Shown: piece after piece, positions 34,914 through 44,135 of the stretch
How the letters are laid out: each line of letters begins with the position of its first letter
Position numbering within the stretch: the first letter of the stretch is position 1
Assembly: GCF_900100735.1 (NCBI RefSeq)
Contig: NZ_FNCJ01000010.1
Location: 1-64,000 of the forward strand
Source of the DNA: Paraburkholderia phenazinium
Lineage (GTDB): Bacteria > Pseudomonadota > Gammaproteobacteria > Burkholderiales > Burkholderiaceae
Direction of reading: 5' to 3'
DNA length: 64,000 nt
The notes under the pieces: generated by a model
Told to the model about the DNA's origin: nothing
What the model saw: the letters and a program-made list of their open reading frames with translations, nothing else
The model's database searches: none
Made by a program: the position numbers and the translations under genes

Positions 34914-34968
34914 GCTCGCACGCCGCCCCCTTACAGCCGCAGCCACCGGCGCTGCGGCCACGCCGATC

Positions 34969-35922
34969 ATGACGCAACATCCCACCACTCCGGTCGCCTG
35001 CCTGCTGGGCCCGACCGCCTCCGGCAAGACCGCCGCCGCACTTGCGCTGGCGGAGCGACGGCCGGTGGAGATCATCAGCGTGGATTCGGCACTGGTGTAC
35101 CGCGAGATGGACATCGGCACGGCCAAGCCGACGCCGGAAGAGCGCGCACAGGCGCCACACCATCTGATCGATATCATCGATCCAGCGGATGCTTACTCGG
35201 CTGCCGAATTCCGCACGGACACCTTGCGCCTGGTGGCCGAGATCAGCGCGCGCGGACGGGTACCGTTGCTGGTGGGCGGAACGATGCTGTACTACAAGGC
35301 GCTGACACAGGGCTTGAACGACCTGCCGACGGGCGACGCCGAGGTTCGCGCGACGCTCGATGCGGACGCGGTGCGCGAAGGCTGGCCGGCTTTGCATGCC
35401 CGGCTGGCCGAGGTGGATCCGGTAACGGCGGCGCGGCTCGCACCGAACGACTCGCAGCGGATCCAGCGGGCGCTGGAGGTGTTCATGTTGACGGGGCAGC
35501 CGATGTCGGTGTTGTTGGCGGCGCCAGTGCAGGCTGACGAAGCGGCGTTGCCGTGGCGGTTTGTGCCGGTGGCGCTGGAGCCGTCCGATCGCAGCGTGTT
35601 GCATGAGCGGATCGCGCGGCGGTTCGATGCCATGCTGGCGGGTGGGTTTATTGACGAGGTTGAGCGGCTGCGAGCGCGGGGGGATTTGCATGCCGGGCTG
35701 CCGTCGATGCGGTGTGTGGGGTATCGGCAGGCCTGGGAGTATCTCGACGGAGTGGGGGATTTTGCCTCCATGCGGGATAAGGGGATTTTTGCTACGCGGC
35801 AGTTATGTAAGAGGCAGCTCACCTGGCTGCGGGGGATGACTGAACGCGTTGTGGTTGACTGTTGTGCGGGGGATGCAACTGAGCGGGCGTTGCGGGCTCT
35901 TGAAAGCGTTATTGATCAGTGA
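34969..35922 (+). CDS. miaA: tRNA dimethylallyltransferase MiaA
   Basis: 317-residue enzyme adding a dimethylallyl group to A37 of tRNAs reading U-initial codons. The P-loop GPTASGKTAAAL, the substrate motif DSALVYREMDIGTAKP and the closing RQLCKRQLTWLRG are all present. It follows mutL as in many proteobacteria (mutL-miaA). Length is normal. Confidence 0.97.
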   Translation: MTQHPTTPVACLLGPTASGKTAAALALAERRPVEIISVDSALVYREMDIGTAKPTPEERAQAPHHLIDIIDPADAYSAAEFRTDTLRLVAEISARGRVPLLVGGTMLYYKALTQGLNDLPTGDAEVRATLDADAVREGWPALHARLAEVDPVTAARLAPNDSQRIQRALEVFMLTGQPMSVLLAAPVQADEAALPWRFVPVALEPSDRSVLHERIARRFDAMLAGGFIDEVERLRARGDLHAGLPSMRCVGYRQAWEYLDGVGDFASMRDKGIFATRQLCKRQLTWLRGMTERVVVDCCAGDATERALRALESVIDQ

Positions 35923-35962
35923 GTCTTTTTTGCCCTGCAGGCAAATCCCCGGCCGGCAAGGC

Positions 35963-36005
35963 ACAAAAAACAAAAAGGCCGTCCAGCAAAAAGCCAGACA
36001 GCCTT
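35963..36005 (-). terminator. Terminator of purM
   Basis: On the minus strand AAGGCTGTC pairs with GACGGCCTT (one G-U), followed by a T-rich run (35964-35976). It lies 61 bases after the purM stop, between convergent miaA and purM. Confidence 0.85.
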
Positions 36006-36065
36006 CGAGTCACCCACAAAGCCAGCAGCGCGAAAAAAGACACTCCGCGCTGCGAGCAAAAAAAC

Positions 36066-37133
36066 TCAAACAACCACAGTCTGCGCCTCGCCCTCAGCGC
36101 TATTGCGCACAGCGCCGATCTTCCAAACCTGCTCGCCGGCGGCAGCCAACAGGCCGATGGCCTTATCAGCATCCTCAGCGGCAACAATCACGGCCATACC
36201 AATCCCGCAGTTGAACACGCGGTGCATTTCCGCGTCAGCAACGCCACCATGCTTCTGCAACCACGAGAACAGCGGCGGCAGCGGCCAAGCCTTATGATCC
36301 AGCTCGGCCGTCAAGCCAGCCCGCAAAACCCGCGGAATATTTTCAACCAGCCCACCGCCGGTGATATGCGCCATCCCCTTCACGGAGATCTGCTCCATCA
36401 ACGACAGCAGCGGCTTCACATAAATATGCGTCGGCGCCATTAGCGCATCGGCCAGCGACCGGCCATCAAAGTCAGCCGACAGATCCGGCTGCGCCCGATC
36501 AATAATCTTGCGCACCAGCGAGAAACCATTCGAATGAATGCCGCTGGAAGCCAGACCCAGCACAACATCACCCGGAACAATCGTGCTACCGTCGATAATC
36601 TTGCTCTTTTCGACCGCACCAACCGCAAAACCAGCCAGATCGTATTCGCCGTCGGGGTACATGCCCGGCATTTCCGCCGTTTCGCCGCCAATCAGCGCGC
36701 AGCCAGCCAGCTCGCAACCCTGTGCGATGCCCTTCACGACCGTCGAGGCCGTGCCGACGTCGAGCTTGCCGCAGGCAAAATAGTCGAGGAAGAACAGCGG
36801 CTCGGCGCCCTGCACCAGGATGTCGTTGACGCTCATCGCCACCAGATCCTGGCCCACCGTGTCGTGCTTGTTCAGATGAAACGCCAGCTTCAGCTTGGTG
36901 CCGACGCCGTCCGTGCCGGAGACGAGCACCGGTTCGCGGTATTTCTTCGGCACCTCGAAGAGCGCGCCAAACCCGCCGATGCCACCCAGCACACCGTCAC
37001 GCAACGTTTTCTTGGCAAAGGGCTTGATCGCGTCGACAAGGGCGTCGCCCGCGTCGATGTCCACGCCGGCGTCGCGATACGACAGACCTTGGGCCGAATC
37101 TGTTGAATGCTGGGCGGATTTCGGTTGATTCAT
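36066..37133 (-). CDS. purM: Phosphoribosylformylglycinamidine cyclo-ligase
   Basis: 355-residue ATP-dependent enzyme making aminoimidazole ribonucleotide, step five of purine synthesis. Recognised by SGTDGVGTKLKLAF, VAMSVNDILVQGAEPLFFLDY and GLASSGIHSNGFSLVR; normal length. The start follows a GAGCTC-rich leader without a strong ribosome binding site. Two copies of a 51-bp repeat lie upstream. Confidence 0.97.
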   Translation of the reverse strand: MNQPKSAQHSTDSAQGLSYRDAGVDIDAGDALVDAIKPFAKKTLRDGVLGGIGGFGALFEVPKKYREPVLVSGTDGVGTKLKLAFHLNKHDTVGQDLVAMSVNDILVQGAEPLFFLDYFACGKLDVGTASTVVKGIAQGCELAGCALIGGETAEMPGMYPDGEYDLAGFAVGAVEKSKIIDGSTIVPGDVVLGLASSGIHSNGFSLVRKIIDRAQPDLSADFDGRSLADALMAPTHIYVKPLLSLMEQISVKGMAHITGGGLVENIPRVLRAGLTAELDHKAWPLPPLFSWLQKHGGVADAEMHRVFNCGIGMAVIVAAEDADKAIGLLAAAGEQVWKIGAVRNSAEGEAQTVVV

Positions 37134-37175
37134 GGGGAAGAGCTCGAAGGTCGGTAAAATGCGATTTTAACCGAT

Positions 37176-37277
37176 GCCGATCCAGAGTTGGCGCTTTAGC
37201 GCCTTACTCTGGTCCCATACACAGTTGCCGATCCAGAGTTGGCGCTTTAGCGCCTTACCCCGGTCCCATGCAGAGTT
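37176..37277. repeat. Two tandem copies of a 51-bp repeat
   Basis: Units 37176-37226 and 37227-37277 differ at only a few bases. Each contains the small inverted repeat GGCGCTTTAGCGCC and ends TACTCTGGTCCCATACACAG or close to it. A partial relative recurs at 53727-53760. This looks like an interspersed, REP-like element of the genome. Confidence 0.9.
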
Positions 37278-37328
37278 GCCGGCCGCCTGGCTGGACTTTC
37301 ACCCGAGCAATACCCCAGGAAACCCATT

Positions 37329-38405
37329 TTGCAGCAGAACTCCTCGATTCTGACACCGTATCAGCGCCGCGCCTTAGTCTGGGTCGCCATCGCGCTCGGC
37401 CTCGGCATCCTGCTCTGGCTGCTCAGCCCGGTGCTCACACCGTTCCTGCTAGGGGCCATCCTCGCCTACATCCTGCAGCCCGGCGTTGCGTGGATGGTAC
37501 GGCGGCGCGTGCCGCGCGGCCTCGCCGCCCTGCTGATGATGCTGCTGTTCACCCTCCTGCTCACTATCATGATCCTGCTCGTGCTGGTGGTGATCCAGAA
37601 GGAGGGCCCGCAGCTCAAACAGCAGGTGCCCGTGCTGTTCGCGCACGTCAGCGCGTGGCTGCAGCCTAAACTTGCCCTGCTCGGCCTCGCCGATTCGCTC
37701 GACTTCGCCAGCATCCGCGACCTCGTCATGGGTCAGCTCGAAGGCAGCGCGCAAACCGTCGCCCTCTATGCGTGGACCTCGATCCGCACCAGCGGCAACG
37801 TCATGATCACCGTGATCGGCAACGTCGTGATGGTGCCGCTCGTGCTGTTCTACCTGCTGTACGACTGGAACCGCATGCTCGAGCGCGCCGAAAGCTTCGT
37901 GCCGCGCCGCTGGCTCGACAAGACCGTGCAGCTCGCCCGCGACATGGACCAGATGCTCTCGCAATACCTGCGCGGCCAGTTGCTGGTGATGGGCGTGCTC
38001 GCCGTGTTCTACGCCATCGCGCTCACCATCGCCGGTTTCGAGATAGCATTGCCGGTCGGCATCTTTACCGGCGTGGCGGTCTTCATTCCGTATATCGGCT
38101 ACGCCACGGGCCTCGCGCTGGCGCTGCTCGCCGCGCTGCTGCAGTTCGGCGACTGGTATGGCTTTGGCGCCGTCGCCATCATTTATGGTGTCGGGCAGAT
38201 TCTCGAGAGTTTCTTCCTGACGCCGCGCCTCGTCGGCGAACGGATCGGCATGCACCCGCTCGCCGTGATCTTCGCCTTGCTCGCGTTCGGCCAATTGTTC
38301 GGCTTTTTCGGCGTATTGCTGGCGCTGCCCGTTAGCGCGATCCTGTCGGTGGCCCTGCGCGAACTGCGGCAAGGCTATCTGTCGAGCACGCTTTACAAGA
38401 ACTAA
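37329..38405 (+). CDS. AI-2E/PerM family permease
   Basis: 358-residue polytopic membrane protein with about eight hydrophobic helices in the arrangement of the AI-2E transporter (PerM/TqsA) superfamily; RGQLLVMGVLAVFYAIAL and LTPRLVGERIGMHPLAVI are characteristic. Substrate is unknown and the AI-2 label should not be taken as function. The start is TTG 37329 with AGGAAA upstream, as no ATG lies near the expected N-terminus. Divergent from purM; hda follows 80 bases on, a gene order known in Burkholderiaceae. Confidence 0.9.
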   Translation: MQQNSSILTPYQRRALVWVAIALGLGILLWLLSPVLTPFLLGAILAYILQPGVAWMVRRRVPRGLAALLMMLLFTLLLTIMILLVLVVIQKEGPQLKQQVPVLFAHVSAWLQPKLALLGLADSLDFASIRDLVMGQLEGSAQTVALYAWTSIRTSGNVMITVIGNVVMVPLVLFYLLYDWNRMLERAESFVPRRWLDKTVQLARDMDQMLSQYLRGQLLVMGVLAVFYAIALTIAGFEIALPVGIFTGVAVFIPYIGYATGLALALLAALLQFGDWYGFGAVAIIYGVGQILESFFLTPRLVGERIGMHPLAVIFALLAFGQLFGFFGVLLALPVSAILSVALRELRQGYLSSTLYKN

Positions 38406-38485
38406 CCATTTACTGGCTCACTGGCTAACTCGCTCACCGGCTACTAGCGGTTCCTGGTGGTTCCATTACCGGCTTTTACACTACT

Positions 38486-39238
38486 GTGCTTCGTCAACTG
38501 ACGCTCGATCTCGGCACCCCGCCGCCATCGACATTCGACAATTTCTTCCCCGGCGCCAACGCCGAGCTGGTCACACGGCTGCGCGAGCTGGAAGGCGCGC
38601 TCGCGGCCGGCCCCGTGGCCGATCGCAGCTTCTACATCTGGGGCGAAACCGGCAGCGGCCGTACCCATCTGCTGCAGGCGCTGGTCCATGAGGCGCAGCC
38701 CGGCCACGCGCGCTTTGCGAGCCCGCAGAGCAGCCTCGCCGCCTTTGCCTTCGACCCGCGCGTGGCGCTCTACGCCATCGACGATTGCGATGGCCTGTCC
38801 GGCGCGCAGCAGATCGCCGCGTTCAACCTGTTCAACGAAGTGCGCGCGCATCCCACCAGCGCTTTCGTGGCAGCCGGGAATGCGGCGCCGATCGGTCTTG
38901 CGGTACGCGAAGACCTGCGCACGCGCCTTGGCTGGGGTCTGGTGTTCCATCTCGCGCCGCTGCCGGACGAAGGCAAAGCCGCCGTGCTCAAGCACGCCGC
39001 CCGCGAACGCGGCATCGCGCTTGCCGACGACGTGCCGGCCTACCTGCTCACGCACTTCCGGCGCGACATGCCGAGCCTGATGGCCTTGCTGGACGCGCTC
39101 GACCGCTTCTCGCTCGAACAGAAACGGGCGGTCACGCTGCCGCTGTTGCGCACCATGCTGGCATCCCCGGCAGGCACCGAAGAATTGAGAACGGCAACCG
39201 TTTCACCCGCTTCAAGTAAAATGGGCCCCCATGGCTAA
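38486..39238 (+). CDS. hda: DnaA regulatory inactivator Hda
   Basis: 250-residue AAA+ protein that, bound to the sliding clamp, stimulates ATP hydrolysis by DnaA and prevents re-initiation. The N-terminus LRQLTLDLG is a clamp-binding QLxLxL motif right after the GTG start. The nucleotide pocket reads WGETGSGRTHLLQALVH; note Arg in the place of the usual Lys of the P-loop, as in many Hda proteins of this group. It overlaps the next gene by 8 bases. Confidence 0.93.
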   Translation: MLRQLTLDLGTPPPSTFDNFFPGANAELVTRLRELEGALAAGPVADRSFYIWGETGSGRTHLLQALVHEAQPGHARFASPQSSLAAFAFDPRVALYAIDDCDGLSGAQQIAAFNLFNEVRAHPTSAFVAAGNAAPIGLAVREDLRTRLGWGLVFHLAPLPDEGKAAVLKHAARERGIALADDVPAYLLTHFRRDMPSLMALLDALDRFSLEQKRAVTLPLLRTMLASPAGTEELRTATVSPASSKMGPHG

Positions 39239-39917
39239 TCTCGCTCTCTTCGACCTCGACCACACGCTCATCCCCACCGACAGCGACCACGAATGGGGCC
39301 GCTTCATGGTGAAGCACGGCATGGTCGACGCCGAAAACTTCGCGCGTGAAAACGATCGCTTCTTTGCCGACTACAAGGCCGGCAAGCTCGACATTCACGC
39401 CTATCTCGTCGCCATGCTGACACCGCTCGCGAAGTACTCGCGCGCGCAGCTCGACGAGTACCACCAGATGTACATGCACGAAGTGATCAAGCCCGCCATC
39501 GTGCCGGCCGCGCTCGAACTGGTGCGCCAGCACCGCGACGCGGGCGACCTGTGCTGCGTGGTCACCGCCACCAACGAATTCATCACCGGCCCGATCGCCG
39601 CCGTGTTCGGTGTCGAGAAGCTGATCGCCTGCGAAGCGGAAACCGTCGACGGCCAGCCGCACTCGGACTACACCGGCCGTCCCACCGGCACGCCCAGCTA
39701 CAAGGAAGGCAAGATCGTCCGTACCGAGGCTTGGCTCGCTTCGCTCGGCAAGACATGGTCGGACTTCGAGCGCAGCTATTTCTATAGCGATTCGCACAAC
39801 GACATTCCGCTGCTCGAAAAGGTCACCGACCCGATCGCGACCAATCCGGACGACACGCTGCGCGCCCATGCGCAAGCGCACGGCTGGCGCATCCTAGAAC
39901 TCTTTCAACCCACGTGA
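39231..39917 (+). CDS. HAD-superfamily subfamily IB phosphatase
   Basis: 228 residues. HAD motif I is FDLDHTLIPTDSD (nucleophile Asp8), motif II TAT, and motif IV SDSHNDIPLLE. The helical cap and length match the HAD-IB group (SerB/CicA-like), which dephosphorylates small phosphomonoesters. The substrate is not determinable. It lies between hda and pcnB, overlapping both (8 and 4 bases). TAAAAT lies 8 bases ahead of its ATG, with no ribosome binding site between. Confidence 0.9.
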   Translation: MANLALFDLDHTLIPTDSDHEWGRFMVKHGMVDAENFARENDRFFADYKAGKLDIHAYLVAMLTPLAKYSRAQLDEYHQMYMHEVIKPAIVPAALELVRQHRDAGDLCCVVTATNEFITGPIAAVFGVEKLIACEAETVDGQPHSDYTGRPTGTPSYKEGKIVRTEAWLASLGKTWSDFERSYFYSDSHNDIPLLEKVTDPIATNPDDTLRAHAQAHGWRILELFQPT

Positions 39918-41503
39918 TCAAAAAACTTATCCGCAAACTGTTCGGACAGGATCCGGCACCCGCTGACGCTACCGCACCCTCCGAAGCAGAGCAGGCCGCC
40001 CACACGCCAGCCGGAGCCGGCCGTAGCGACGCCGCTGCCGCCAAACCGCGCCGCAAACCCGCCGCGCGCGACACCGCCAAGGCTCCACGCGAACCTGACG
40101 TGCCGGTGATCATTTCCGCGGACGTGCACGGCATCAACCCCGCGCTGATCTCGCGCAACGCCATTCGCGTCACCGAAGGCCTGCAGCAGGCCGGCCACCG
40201 GGCGTTTATCGTCGGCGGCGCCGTGCGCGATCTGCTGCTCGGTATCGCGCCGAAAGACTTCGACGTCGCCACCGACGCCACCCCCGAACAGGTGCAGAAG
40301 CTGTTCCGCCGCGCGCGCATCATCGGCCGGCGCTTCCAGATCGTGCACGTGCAGTTCGGCCAGGAAATCATCGAAACCTCGACGTTCCGCGCCCTCGTCG
40401 ATCCGCCGGCGGCCGACGCCGCGCCGCCGCGGCGCCTGAAGCGCGACGAACTCGACCGCCGCACTCACGCCGTCGACGCGAGCGGCCGCGTATTGCGAGA
40501 CAACGTCTGGGGCGAGCAGCACGAAGACGCCACGCGCCGCGACTTCACCATCAACGCGATGTACTACGATCCGGCCACGCAAACCGTGCTGGATTATCAC
40601 AACGGCATGGCCGACATGCGCGCCCGGCTGTTGCGCATGATCGGCGACCCGGCCACGCGTTACCGCGAAGACCCGGTGCGCATGCTGCGCGTGGTGCGCT
40701 TTGCCGCCAAGCTCGGCTTCGAGATCGAAGACACCACGCGCGCGCCGATCACGGAGATGGCCGACCTGATCAACAACGTGCCGGCGGCGCGTCTGTTCGA
40801 CGAAATGCTCAAGCTGATGCTGTCGGGCCACGCGCTCGCCTGCCTGAAGCGACTGCGCCAGGAAGGCCTGCATCACGGCCTGCTGCCGCTGCTCGACGTG
40901 GTGCTCGAGCAGCCCCACGGCGAAAAATTCATTACGCTGGCACTGACCAACACGGATAACCGCGTGCGCGCCGGCAAGCCGGTCTCGCCAGGTTTCCTGT
41001 TCGCTACCCTGCTGTGGCACGACGTGCAGCAGCGCTGGCAGGCCTTCGAGGCGCAGGGCGACTATCCGGTGCCCGCGCTGCACCGTGCGATGGACGACGT
41101 GCTCGACATGCAGACCGAGAAGCTGGCGATCCACAAACGCTTCTCATCGGACATGCGCGAGATCTGGGGCCTGCAGTTGCGCCTCGAAAAACGTTCGGGC
41201 CGCAGCGCGCTGAAGCTGCTGGAACACCAAAGATTTAGAGCGGGGTATGATTTCCTCCTGTTGCGCTGCGAATCGGGCGAACTCGATGAGTCGGTCGGTG
41301 CGTGGTGGACGGAGTTCATCGAAGGAGACGCCGCGGCGCGCGAGACGTTGCTCACGCAAGGCGGGAAGGACCGGAGCCCCAAGAAACGCCGGCGGCGCAG
41401 CAGTAGCGCCAGAAACCGCAAGCCGGGCGACGGAATGGAGGGCGGTGCGAGCGTGGACCGCGCAGCAGACGACGTGAGCCAAGGCGGCTCGCACGAAGAC
41501 TGA
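39914..41503 (+). CDS. pcnB: Poly(A) polymerase I
   Basis: 529-residue class II nucleotidyltransferase that adds poly(A) tails to RNA 3' ends and promotes decay. After an Ala/Pro-rich N-terminal extension (about 1-60) come VGGAVRDLLLG, the catalytic DFDVATDA, RRDFTINAM and YREDPVRMLRVVRFA. The long, very basic C-terminus (KKRRRRSSSARNRK) and overall length favour PcnB over a CCA-adding enzyme. The start is GTG 39914, overlapping the HAD stop. Confidence 0.94.
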   Translation: MIKKLIRKLFGQDPAPADATAPSEAEQAAHTPAGAGRSDAAAAKPRRKPAARDTAKAPREPDVPVIISADVHGINPALISRNAIRVTEGLQQAGHRAFIVGGAVRDLLLGIAPKDFDVATDATPEQVQKLFRRARIIGRRFQIVHVQFGQEIIETSTFRALVDPPAADAAPPRRLKRDELDRRTHAVDASGRVLRDNVWGEQHEDATRRDFTINAMYYDPATQTVLDYHNGMADMRARLLRMIGDPATRYREDPVRMLRVVRFAAKLGFEIEDTTRAPITEMADLINNVPAARLFDEMLKLMLSGHALACLKRLRQEGLHHGLLPLLDVVLEQPHGEKFITLALTNTDNRVRAGKPVSPGFLFATLLWHDVQQRWQAFEAQGDYPVPALHRAMDDVLDMQTEKLAIHKRFSSDMREIWGLQLRLEKRSGRSALKLLEHQRFRAGYDFLLLRCESGELDESVGAWWTEFIEGDAAARETLLTQGGKDRSPKKRRRRSSSARNRKPGDGMEGGASVDRAADDVSQGGSHED

Positions 41504-41551
41504 CGCGGCCGCGTTGCGGGCCGTCGAACGATAGTCGCAGGAAGTGATGCC

Positions 41552-42127
41552 ATGACGGTTGCTTATCTCGGCCTCGGCGCGAATCTCGGGGATGCGCGCC
41601 AGACCCTGAAAGACGCGGTGGTGTGTCTCGCCCAACAGCACACCATCACCGTGCTCGCCAAGTCGAGCCTGTATCGCACTGCCCCGATCGATGCGGGTGG
41701 TGACGACTACTACAACTGCGTCGTGAAGCTCGAAACGACGCTGTCGGTTCGGCATCTGCTGGCGCTGTGCCACAAGATCGAACTGCACTTCGGCCGCGAG
41801 CGGCCGTTTCGCAACGCGCCCCGCACGCTCGATCTCGACATCCTGCTCTACGGCGATCACTCGATCGACGAACCCGATCTGATCGTGCCGCACCCGCGTC
41901 TCATCGAGCGCGCGTTCGCCTTGGTGCCGCTGGTCGAACTCGACCCGGCTCTCATGATTCCGCAACACGGCCGTGCCGACGCCTTCCTCGCGGCCGTCGC
42001 CGATCAGCGCATCGAAAAGATGAAGTCGCCGTGCCAGTGCCCAGTGCTCAATGCACTTAGCGGTGGCAACCAGGAGGCCAGCCAGGCCGCCCAAGCCACC
42101 AAGGCCACCAAGGGCCCTTGCTCATGA
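41552..42127 (+). CDS. folK: 2-amino-4-hydroxy-6-hydroxymethyldihydropteridine diphosphokinase
   Basis: 191-residue HPPK enzyme of folate synthesis. YLGLGANLGD, FGRERPFRNAPRTLDLDIL and the HPR block are diagnostic. The C-terminal Gln/Ala/Lys-rich tail (about 165-191) is longer than usual and overlaps the next gene as ATGA. Located in the pcnB-folK-dNK-panB order. Confidence 0.96.
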   Translation: MTVAYLGLGANLGDARQTLKDAVVCLAQQHTITVLAKSSLYRTAPIDAGGDDYYNCVVKLETTLSVRHLLALCHKIELHFGRERPFRNAPRTLDLDILLYGDHSIDEPDLIVPHPRLIERAFALVPLVELDPALMIPQHGRADAFLAAVADQRIEKMKSPCQCPVLNALSGGNQEASQAAQATKATKGPCS

Positions 42128-42852
42128 GCGCCACTCCGCTGACGGTCACGGCGCCGCAGCTACGCCCGCCGTTCCGCTACATTGCGATCGAAGGTCCGAT
42201 CGGCGTCGGCAAGACTTCGCTGGCGCGGCGTCTGGCTGAACGATGGTCAATGCACACATTGTTCGAACGGCCCCAGGACAACCCGTTTCTCGAGCGCTTC
42301 TACCGCGACACCGGCCGTTATGCATTGCCCGCGCAACTGCACTTCGCGCTGCAGCGCGCACAACAGGCACAGGAGGTGACGGCTGTGTATGCCGCCGGCA
42401 CGCCTCTGATCGCCGATTTCATGACGCAGAAAAACGAGATCTTCGCGCGGCTCACGCTGCCTGAAGACGAATGGCAACTGTATCGCGCACTTGCAAAACG
42501 CATCGACGCCAGCGGCGATGCCCAGGCACCCCGGGCAACTGCGGCGGGAACCCCAGGCGCAGCCCCGGCGCCGGACTTTGTCGTGTACCTGCAAGCCAGC
42601 CCGGAAGTGCTGTTTGCGCGCATCCAGAGGCGTGCCGTACCGATGGAACTACAGATTTCCGACGCGTACCTGCACGCCCTGTGCGACGCGTATAACGAGT
42701 TTTTCTATCACTACGACCGCACCCCCGTGCTGACGGTCAACGCCGAACACCTGAACCCGCTCGACTCGGACGCGGACCTTGCACTGCTCGTCGAACGCAT
42801 CGAGACGATGCGCGGGCGCAAGGAATTCTTTGTCAAAGGCACCTCGCTGTAA
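42124..42852 (+). CDS. Deoxynucleoside kinase family protein
   Basis: 242 residues. The P-loop IEGPIGVGKTSLARRLAERW near residue 24 and the later ADFMTQKNEIFA and ARIQRRAVPMELQIS (lid region) match the deoxyadenosine/deoxyguanosine kinase family, which phosphorylates deoxynucleosides for salvage. The insert at about residues 128-145 is low in complexity. ATG 42124 overlaps the folK stop. Specificity is not evident from sequence. Confidence 0.88.
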   Translation: MSATPLTVTAPQLRPPFRYIAIEGPIGVGKTSLARRLAERWSMHTLFERPQDNPFLERFYRDTGRYALPAQLHFALQRAQQAQEVTAVYAAGTPLIADFMTQKNEIFARLTLPEDEWQLYRALAKRIDASGDAQAPRATAAGTPGAAPAPDFVVYLQASPEVLFARIQRRAVPMELQISDAYLHALCDAYNEFFYHYDRTPVLTVNAEHLNPLDSDADLALLVERIETMRGRKEFFVKGTSL

Positions 42853-42889
42853 GCGACGTCGCCCCCCTCTTTCTTCAACGGATTCCCTC

Positions 42890-43705
42890 ATGACCTATTT
42901 GCAGGAAACGAGCCGCAACGCCATTACGGTACCGAAGCTGCAGGCGATGCGCGACACGGGCGAGAAGATCACCATGCTGACCTGTTACGACGCGAGTTTT
43001 GCGGCGTTGCTGGACCGCGCAGGGGTCGACTCGCTGTTGATCGGCGACTCGCTCGGCAACGTGGTGCAAGGCCAGACCACGACGCTGCCGGTTACGCTCG
43101 CCGAGATCGCCTATCACACCGCCTGCGTGGTTCGGGCGCGTCCGTCGGCGCTGGTCATTGCCGATCTGCCGTTCGGCACCTACGGCACGCCGGAGGCGGC
43201 GTTCGCCAGCTCGGTGGAATTGATGCGCGCCGGCGCCCAGATGATCAAGCTGGAAGGCGGCGAGTGGCTGGCCGGCACGATACGCTTTCTGGTGGAGCGG
43301 GCGGTGCCGGTGTGTGCGCACATTGGCCTCACGCCGCAATCGGTGCACGCGTTTGGCGGCTTCAAGGTGCAGGGCAAGACAGAAGCCGGCGCCAGCCAGT
43401 TGCTGCGCGATGCGCTCGCGATCCAGGATGCGGGCGCGCAACTGGTGGTGATGGAAGCGATCCCCAGCCTGCTTGCCGCCGAGGCGACCAAACAGTTGCG
43501 GATTCCCACCATCGGCATCGGTGCGGGTGTGGATTGCTCGGGCCAGGTGCTGGTGCTGCACGACATGCTGGGGATTTTCCCCGGCAAGCGGCCGCGCTTC
43601 GTGAAGGATTTCATGCAGGGGCAGCCGAACATTGGCGCGGCCGTCGAGGCGTACGTACGCGCCGTCAAGGACGGTTCGTTCCCGGGACCGGAACATACGT
43701 TTTGA
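42890..43705 (+). CDS. panB: 3-methyl-2-oxobutanoate hydroxymethyltransferase
   Basis: 271-residue enzyme making ketopantoate from 2-oxoisovalerate and 5,10-methylenetetrahydrofolate, the first committed step of pantothenate synthesis. ITMLTCYDASFAALLDRAG, DSLGNVVQG and the IGIGAGVDCSGQVLVLHD block are diagnostic. ATG 42890 begins MTYLQETSRNAITV; upstream in-frame codons overlap the kinase. Last recognised gene of the hda operon. A hairpin without a T run lies 10 bases after the stop. Confidence 0.97.
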   Translation: MTYLQETSRNAITVPKLQAMRDTGEKITMLTCYDASFAALLDRAGVDSLLIGDSLGNVVQGQTTTLPVTLAEIAYHTACVVRARPSALVIADLPFGTYGTPEAAFASSVELMRAGAQMIKLEGGEWLAGTIRFLVERAVPVCAHIGLTPQSVHAFGGFKVQGKTEAGASQLLRDALAIQDAGAQLVVMEAIPSLLAAEATKQLRIPTIGIGAGVDCSGQVLVLHDMLGIFPGKRPRFVKDFMQGQPNIGAAVEAYVRAVKDGSFPGPEHTF

Positions 43706-44135
43706 GATAGCTGCCGGGCGACTGCCACGGTCGCCCACTGGGGCAACACCTGGCGGAAACAGGAACGCAGGGGCAACGCGAAAATTCCTGGGGCACCGGC
43801 GCTGAATTGGGACCCGTCCGATTTCCGCTGAAGGTCATGTCGTCTATCTTGCTCGATTCACTTCTGCGGCCTCGCCGCAAACCGAATCGAGACGACCATG
43901 AGCCCCATTTGCCTGATCAACGTCGCGGAGATCCGCGATCACGCCCGCCCCTCGCCTGATCTGCGCGAGACCACGCGCTATCCACGCGTCATCAACTGGA
44001 TAGCGCGCCTGCTGCGCATCAACCGCGGCTAACGTGGCACCTGTCGCGGGCCCCAAACTTGGCTCAGACCCACCAGACACCGCCGCGCACGTTCGCGACC
44101 TACCAAAATCAGGCGTCGCTCGCCTGAGCCATACG
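43706..44135. other. Intergenic region, 430 bases, with hairpin, short repeats and a small ORF
   Basis: Contents: a 7-bp hairpin (43716-43722 with 43730-43736) after panB; three GGGGCA-containing repeats (43741-43746, 43772-43777 and 43795-43800) of a type that can mark insertion-sequence ends; a 44-residue ORF (43898-44032); and about 100 further bases before the convergent pabB stop in which I see nothing. Confidence 0.5.
43898..44032 (+). CDS. Possible 44-residue small protein
   Basis: An ORF starting MSPICLINVAEIRDHARPSP and ending RLLRINRG, with only a weak GAG before ATG 43898. It is basic at the C-terminus with a short amphipathic helix. No family is recognised. The only other open frame here is a longer antisense one with no support. 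Could be real, but the evidence is thin. Confidence 0.3.
   Translation: MSPICLINVAEIRDHARPSPDLRETTRYPRVINWIARLLRINRG

Noticed and set aside
38411..38445. Loose CTGGCT/CTCGCT repetition before hda
   Set aside because: Too short and irregular to call a tandem array.
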